Source of the DNA: Typhlomys cinereus
Lineage: Eukaryota; Chordata; Mammalia; Rodentia; Platacanthomyidae
Direction: 5' to 3'
Length of the DNA stretch: 64,000 nt
Assembly: GCA_023101885.1 (NCBI GenBank)
Contig: JALPQD010000089.1
Coordinates: forward strand, 4,697,087-4,761,086
Of this stretch, positions 58,886 through 64,000 are shown in pieces. The notes under the pieces were generated by a model, which was given only the letters and a program-made list of their open reading frames with translations, was not told the origin of the DNA and did not search any database. Position 1 is the stretch's first letter, and each line of letters begins with the position of its first letter. The position numbers and the translations under genes are program-made.

Positions 58886-59849
58886 TTTTTGTCTGATGTG
58901 CAAACATGTTCTTTCTCTTTTGACTTATTTTGCATTAAGCTCAAAGATTAGGAAGTGTTCACTGAGCACCATACTGTCTAATGTGCTTCCCCTTCCCCAT
59001 ACGGAATAATTACCAATGTGACTAATGGTGTCATTTTTAATCTCAAACGTTAGCAGTGAAGTCACAGACCTCTCTTCACACCCAGATGCCGTGAGTAACA
59101 CAGTGGTGTTCAGGGATAGAGAGACAGCCACATTATTTAAAAATTTAATCTAACTGATGCACAGAACATAAAATTGTCCATATTTGTGGGATAATGTGGC
59201 ATGTCTTGATATTATAGCCATACTGTGCAATGTTTATATCAAGTTAAAAAATCTCATGAAAATATTCATCGTTTGCTTATTGGTAAAGCATTCAGAATAC
59301 TTTCTTATAGATTCATGAAATGTATAGCACATTTCAGGTCGATGTTCCTATCTAACTAATGCTCCAACTGATAAACTGTATTAACATCACCTCATCTTCA
59401 TCCTGCATCTTTCTCTGTGCTGGTTTATTCCAGCCAAATCTCATTGACTTGTTCAACTATCTGAGTTTAACTTTGTCACTCATCTTAATTTTCTGAAGCA
59501 ATGTTTTGTTCAAATTCTGCAAATCTACAAGTTTTTCATCTCAGCCACCAATGATTCCCTAAAACAATAAGACAAACCTGTCCTGTTCAAATGCCAAAGG
59601 ATTTGTCCTTAGGGACTGATTCTACGATTTTCTGGTTTCCTTAGGTTTCTTAAGGAAAAAAAGAATGAAGGAAAAACAAGTAAAACCAAATAATTTATTT
59701 TATTTTGCAAGCATGAGAAAGGCTGTCTTACTCATCCAATAGAAAGCTCAGAACTAACCCTGAAAACAGAAAAATTCAGCTTGGAGTTGCTCCCTACAGC
59801 TGTTTTAATTAGAACAGGAGAGAATGGAAAGAGAAAGAAAGAAGCCTGG
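58886..59849. other. Unassigned, possibly an L2 fossil near 59390-59560
   Basis: TCTGTGCTGGTTTATTCCAG then CCAAATCTCATTGACTTGTTC has the texture of the L2 segment CACTCCAGCCACACTGGCCTCC-TGCTGTTC. The rest is unassigned AT-rich DNA. Confidence 0.25.
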
Positions 59850-60180
59850 TTAAAGGAAAACTCGCTTCTGAGAAGGGCCAGTAGCTTTTGTAGAAAAATC
59901 CTCTGTGTCACTTCTGTCTGCCTAGTGTGAGAATAAATCTAAAAATAGGAGCCAAGCTTTTATTAACTGGACAGGAACCATATGTCCTGCTGAGGTAAGA
60001 TTTGTTTTGATTATCGATTCCGAGGGCAGGCTATGTGACTGTCCGCCCAGGGGAGGTGAAATAACTCGGGATTCTCAATTACCTGCCTAATCTCAGAAGT
60101 ACATTGTTAGTTTTTCCTCTTTTCACAGCATCAAGACTTTTATCTGGAATATCACACACAAACACACATCCACATTTCGT
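59850..60180. other. Candidate cis-regulatory / conserved non-coding block
   Basis: Unique sequence with locally high GC and four CpGs within about 60 bp (60015-60070: TATCGATTCCGAGG, GTCCGCCCAGG, ACTCGGGA). It carries a MEF2-type site CTAAAAATAG (59939-59948), an E-box CATATG (59979-59984) and an ATCGAT core. No repeat recognised. The sites alone are weak evidence; the CpG retention in an AT-rich region is the main reason for the call. Confidence 0.22.
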
Positions 60181-61981
60181 CTTCCTGAGAATTGAAAGAC
60201 TGTTGGTTATATGTTAAGACAAACCTGTCCTGTTCTCCTGGGTTTATTAGAGAGACAGGAGAAAGAGAAGTTTAGTCCTTTAAGGTGACTTTTCTGATGT
60301 CTAAAATAGGCTACAGAGATGTAACCTGCCCATAGGGAGCTCTATGCTAGAGGGCCATCCTTTCTCTGGCAGCGTGTGTGATGCTGCAATGGAGCTCAGT
60401 AGAAAATTAAATATGTATATGCCCATCCCCCAACATGTTCCTAAGCAGAATGTGCATGGCACATAAACAGGTACCAACTTTTCTCTTGATATTCTTCTCT
60501 GCCTTTGAGTGCAGAGAGCACGTGTTCAAATACGTGTCCTTGTCATTCCCTGTGTATATTACAAGCCCAACAAATGCTTTGTGGATCGAATTAGTTCTTA
60601 GGAGAATATAGAAGCTGCCTTTGAAGAAATCACAAACATACAAAAAAATTCTGCTCAAGTGCAATGTAACCAAGCAAGGTCTCAGGCTGACCACACCCAG
60701 AATGAGCAGGAAGACCACACACAAAAGCAAAACTGATTCTAGCATGGGAAATATGTTCAGTCTTTTTCTTTTCTTTCTTGACCATTTAGGAAAGACTAAC
60801 AGGAAGAACATTGCAAGGAATTTGTCTGACTGTGAGATGTGACAGAAAGGGAGGTCAGGAAGGTGGGGAGTATCCTTAGACATTCCTCAGGAGTTACAAA
60901 CTCACCAGAGCCAGCAAAGACCAGCTCATTCCTGTCCTCATGGGCTCTTGGATAAGATATTAATAAGCACATGATGTGTGACCACTTTGCAAGATTTGAG
61001 GAATTCAGAAATGGGAGAAGCAAAAATGGTCATTATTAATGAAGGAAATAATGATGCATAGCTCAGAGAATAATGTGTGGTCTCAGCATGACAGAAGTGA
61101 GTTATATGGGGAGGCTCAAATCAGTCAATCTGAAGCCCTAGGTGGAAGATTCTAGGAAAAAATGGTGCTTAAGTTTTAGCATACAAATGCACTTGTCCAG
61201 GGAAAATTGCTCCTGTGAGAGGTGAGTCTGTACATAGGAGAAACTACATGATGGGATGCATCTACCGTAGAATGAAAAATATTAGGGAACAAAGTTCACA
61301 AAGAATGATGCATTCTTTATAAAAACAAGAGGAAGTCAGACAGAGTGTCTACTGCCCAGCTTAAGACTGTGAGATCATTGCCCACTAACATTCCCAAAAC
61401 CTGTTCCCTGAACAAGACATTGAATATCAGTTGCAACCACTCATTTCATTCCTTCAGATTTGAAATGTTGGAAGATAATTGAAGAGTTTCACTGTTTCCT
61501 GGGTGTCCTGAGAATAATTTCCATCATGGATCGCTGCCTGATCACCTTGGAATCAAATCAACATCTCCTTTGACTTTGGCTAAACATAGAGTGCTAGCTT
61601 CTCTTTGAAACTGGGGTCATTCTTTATAAAATGGACAGAAGATTTGCTTAATGCCAAACCATGGAAAATCCTACATAGATTGATATAATAATTTTATAAT
61701 AATGTTCTGAGATTTTAATTTCTCCATATACAGCTGTCTCTGGATTGTCAACCTGTTCACTTAAGTGAAATAGAAGAGAAACATCTAAAGTATAGAAAAG
61801 GTTTCAAGGCATGCTAAGTTTATTAGGGGTTGAAATGCTTAGACAAAATCTTATCTATGTTAACTGAAAAGATACCTTTTTATATCTGTGGCTCCCAAAA
61901 TTCCATGGTATCTCTCCAGGTTTTGTTTTCAGCTAAGAAAAGTCATACTTATTTCTAATAATTTATGCATAAATTCTGAGA
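60181..61981. other. Unique DNA
   Basis: No recognised repeat. A 158-codon minus-strand frame (60407-60883) has no family features and no coding context. Confidence 0.4.
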
Positions 61982-62132
61982 AACTTCAATTATTTTATAG
62001 GCATTTGGATGAGAAATCTACAGTTGACTTCTTTATCTCTCTACAATGCCTCAGCAACTTAAATTATTTTATAAACTTTTGGATGAGTTTATATTTGACT
62101 TTTGTGTCTTTCTAAATATCTAATGTCTTAGC
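61982..62132. repeat. Diverged tandem duplication, 74/77-bp units
   Basis: 61982-62055 and 62056-62132 align: AACTTCAATTATTTTATAGG versus AACTTAAATTATTTTATAAA, TTTGGATGAG in both, TTGACTTCTTTATCTCTCTA versus TTGACTTTTGTGTCTTTCTA, and GCCTCAGC versus GTCTTAGC. About 75-80% similar by eye. Confidence 0.8.
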
Positions 62133-62500
62133 AAAATTATTCATTGCTTCACTGATTGAGTATGAACTTTTTCTGAAACTCACATACATCATAAGAGAAA
62201 CCATCCTCTAGGAAGTATTGGATTCACAGGGGAAATAGCAATTCTATCAAAAGACTTCACTTTAAGATATTTACAAAACAGAATATGTGCTGTTCTGTTA
62301 AATGTGCATGGACTAATACAAGGCAGGGAAGGAAATGACCTAAAAGCTTAAAGAAAATTTTACAGCTGGAAGAGAGACAGAAGTACGGTTTGGAACATGA
62401 ATAGTTCTTTGACAGGAAAACATTGAGTATCCTCTCTGCTGAAGAAAATGAAATACCAAGAAGCAAGAAGATCCCTTTCATGGGGAAAAGGATTAAAGTG
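62133..62500. other. Unassigned AT-rich DNA
   Basis: Nothing recognised. Confidence 0.4.
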
Positions 62501-62504
62501 GACT

Positions 62505-62735
62505 AAGGGGGATGGAAGAACATGCTTCAGTGAAAGTGTTTGCTGTGCAAGCATCTGTATCTGAGTTCAGATCCTGCCCATGTAAAAGTTGGGGTGGCTA
62601 CATGTAATCTCAAAGTAAGTGGTGGTGTGGTGGAGATGTGAGAATTCTAGCAAGTAACTGGTTAACAAGTCTAACTGAGACTCTAACTATATGCTTAGTG
62701 AAAGACCTTGTTAAAAAAAATTCAGGAGGAAAGTT
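62505..62735 (+). mobile_element. Old tRNA-derived SINE
   Basis: GTGAAAGTGTTTGCTGTGCAAG then TATCTGAGTTCAGATCCTGCCC is a decayed head with a good box B region; GTAACTGGTTAACAAGTC and an A-run near 62712 close it. The L1 at 62745 begins soon after. Confidence 0.5.
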
Positions 62736-62744
62736 CATCATTTA

Positions 62745-64000
62745 AAACTCAGGTCTCCATCCTAACAAAGGCAATATACAAATTCAATGCTATACCAATT
62801 AAAATCCCAAAGCAATTCTTCAAAGAAGTTGACCAAATAATCTCAAAATTCATATGGAGGCACAAAAGACCCAGGATAGCGAAGACAATCCTGTGTAACA
62901 AAAACACTGCTGGAGGTATTACCATATCAAACCTTAGTCTATACTAAAAATCCATAGTTATAAAAACTGCCTGGTACTGGCTCCAAAATAGACACACAGA
63001 TCAATGGATAAGGGTTGAAGACCCAGATATAAGCCCACAAAATTACAGCCATTTGGTCTTTGACAAAGGGGCCCAAAGAATCCAATGGAAAAAGAACAAC
63101 AGCATCTTCAACAAATGGTGGGGACAAAACTGGATCTCCACTTGCAGAAGATTAAAGCTGGACCCATACTTGTCACCATGTATAAGACTTAATTCCACAT
63201 GGATCAAGGACCTTGATATCAGGCCAGAGACTTTAAAAACCATAGTTGAAAGGATAAGGTACTCCCTCGAGCTGATTGGGCTAGGCCAACATTTCCTAAA
63301 CAGACATCCAATGGCACAGTCACTGCTACCAACTCTCAACAGTTGGGATCTTGTGAAATTAAAGAGCTTCTGTTCAGATAAAGAGATTGTAACACGACCT
63401 CAATGGCCACCCACAGAATGGGAGAAAATCTTCACTAACCAAATATCTGATAGAGCTCTGCTGTCCAGAGTGCACAAAGAACTTAGAAAACTAAACACCA
63501 AGGAAACCAATGGCCCAATTAAAAAATGGGCCCTGGAACTTAAAAGAAAGTTTACTAGGGATGAAATTAAAATGTCTAACAAATATCTGAAAAAATGCTC
63601 CACTTCTTTAGCCATCAGGGAAATGCAAATCAAAACTTCCCTGAGATATCATCTCACCCTGGTCAGGATGGCACAAATCCACAATACAAACAACAACAAA
63701 TTCTGGAGAGGATGTGGAGAGAGGGGAACTCTCCTACATTGTTGGTGGGAATGCAGGCTCATACAGCCACTCTGGCGAGCCATCTGGAGATTCTTAAAGA
63801 AATTAAAGATTGAAATGCCATATGACCCTGCTATTCCACTTTTGGGTATAACCCCCCATGCAGCAGAGGTTCACCTTGATAGCACAAGCACGACCATGTT
63901 CATAGCAGCACTGTTTACAATAGCAAAGTCATGGAATCAACCCAAATGTCCAACAGTTGATGAGTAGATAAGGAAAATGTGGTACATTTATACAATGGAG
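62745..64000 (+). mobile_element. LINE-1, 5'-truncated, running off the window
   Basis: The sequence enters ORF2 abruptly at about 62749 ([17 protein letters not shown]) and continues collinearly with rodent L1 to the end. The 3'UTR lies outside. It belongs to the same lineage as the copy at 28873-30528 but is on the opposite strand. The start lies after an A-rich segment of a SINE, a common L1 target. Confidence 0.95.
62749..64000 (+). pseudogene. L1 ORF2 C-terminal part with two nonsense codons
   Basis: One frame stays collinear with L1 ORF2 from 62749 to the end, broken only by TAA at 62945-62947 (after TISNLSLY) and TAG at 63965-63967 (after PTVDE, where the 30-kb copy has TGG). No frameshift is seen. 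Blocks present: [65 protein letters not shown]. The first cysteine of the C-x3-C-x7-H-x4-C motif is phenylalanine (FWRGC). The reverse transcriptase and endonuclease domains are missing, so the fragment is inert. Confidence 0.93.

Noticed and set aside
60407..60883. 158-codon open frame on the minus strand
   Set aside because: It is among the longest non-transposon frames, but it has no recognisable domain, the composition looks like translated AT/TC-rich DNA, and the opposite strand is also partly open. Likely chance.

Overview
The window looks like an AT-rich, gene-poor stretch of a rodent nuclear chromosome. B1 (7SL-derived) and ID-like SINEs, rodent-type LINE-1 (L1) 3' ends, MaLR LTRs and URR1-like DNA transposon relics point to a rodent. 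The dominant SINE has a tRNA-Ala-like head but a body unlike the murine B2 elements I know, so I infer a non-murine member of the mouse-related clade, possibly a dipodoid. The species is not established. I see no convincing protein-coding gene, no functional RNA gene and no CpG island. The longest open frames are L1 ORF2 pieces, LTR sequence or chance frames in repeats.

Layout. 0-9.3 kb: a SINE inside a short inverted repeat, an L1 3' end, a facing pair of related LTRs (4.27-4.80 and 5.71-6.24 kb) around an L1/B1 remnant, and a DNA-transposon relic broken by an L1 fragment and a minisatellite. 9.3-20 kb: mostly unique AT-rich DNA with a perfect 41-bp duplication, a GATA microsatellite, three URR1-like elements and a CR1/L3-like reverse-transcriptase fossil. 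20-31 kb: an unassigned minus-strand open frame, L1 ends, an L2-MIR fossil pair, two tRNA-derived SINEs with target duplications, and a 5'-truncated L1 (28.87-30.53 kb) with an intact ORF2 C-terminus. 31-45 kb: DNA-transposon relics, MER5 and MIR fossils, a solo LTR with a perfect 6-bp target duplication, a 236-bp tandem duplication, and a two-LTR MaLR provirus (42.19-44.50 kb). 45-64 kb: unique DNA with scattered SINEs, an Lx-like L1 3' end, a very young SINE with an 18-bp target duplication (57.16-57.51 kb), a MaLR LTR, MIR fossils, a possible regulatory block near 60 kb, a 74-77-bp tandem duplication, and a plus-strand L1 ORF2 running off the end.

No genes can be said to work together here. 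The biology visible is layered retrotransposition over ancient mammalian fossils. The observations most worth checking are the young SINE lineage with a rebuilt 3' half, the facing LTR pair, LTR-internal repeat expansion, the tandem duplications, and two or three blocks that could be conserved non-coding DNA.
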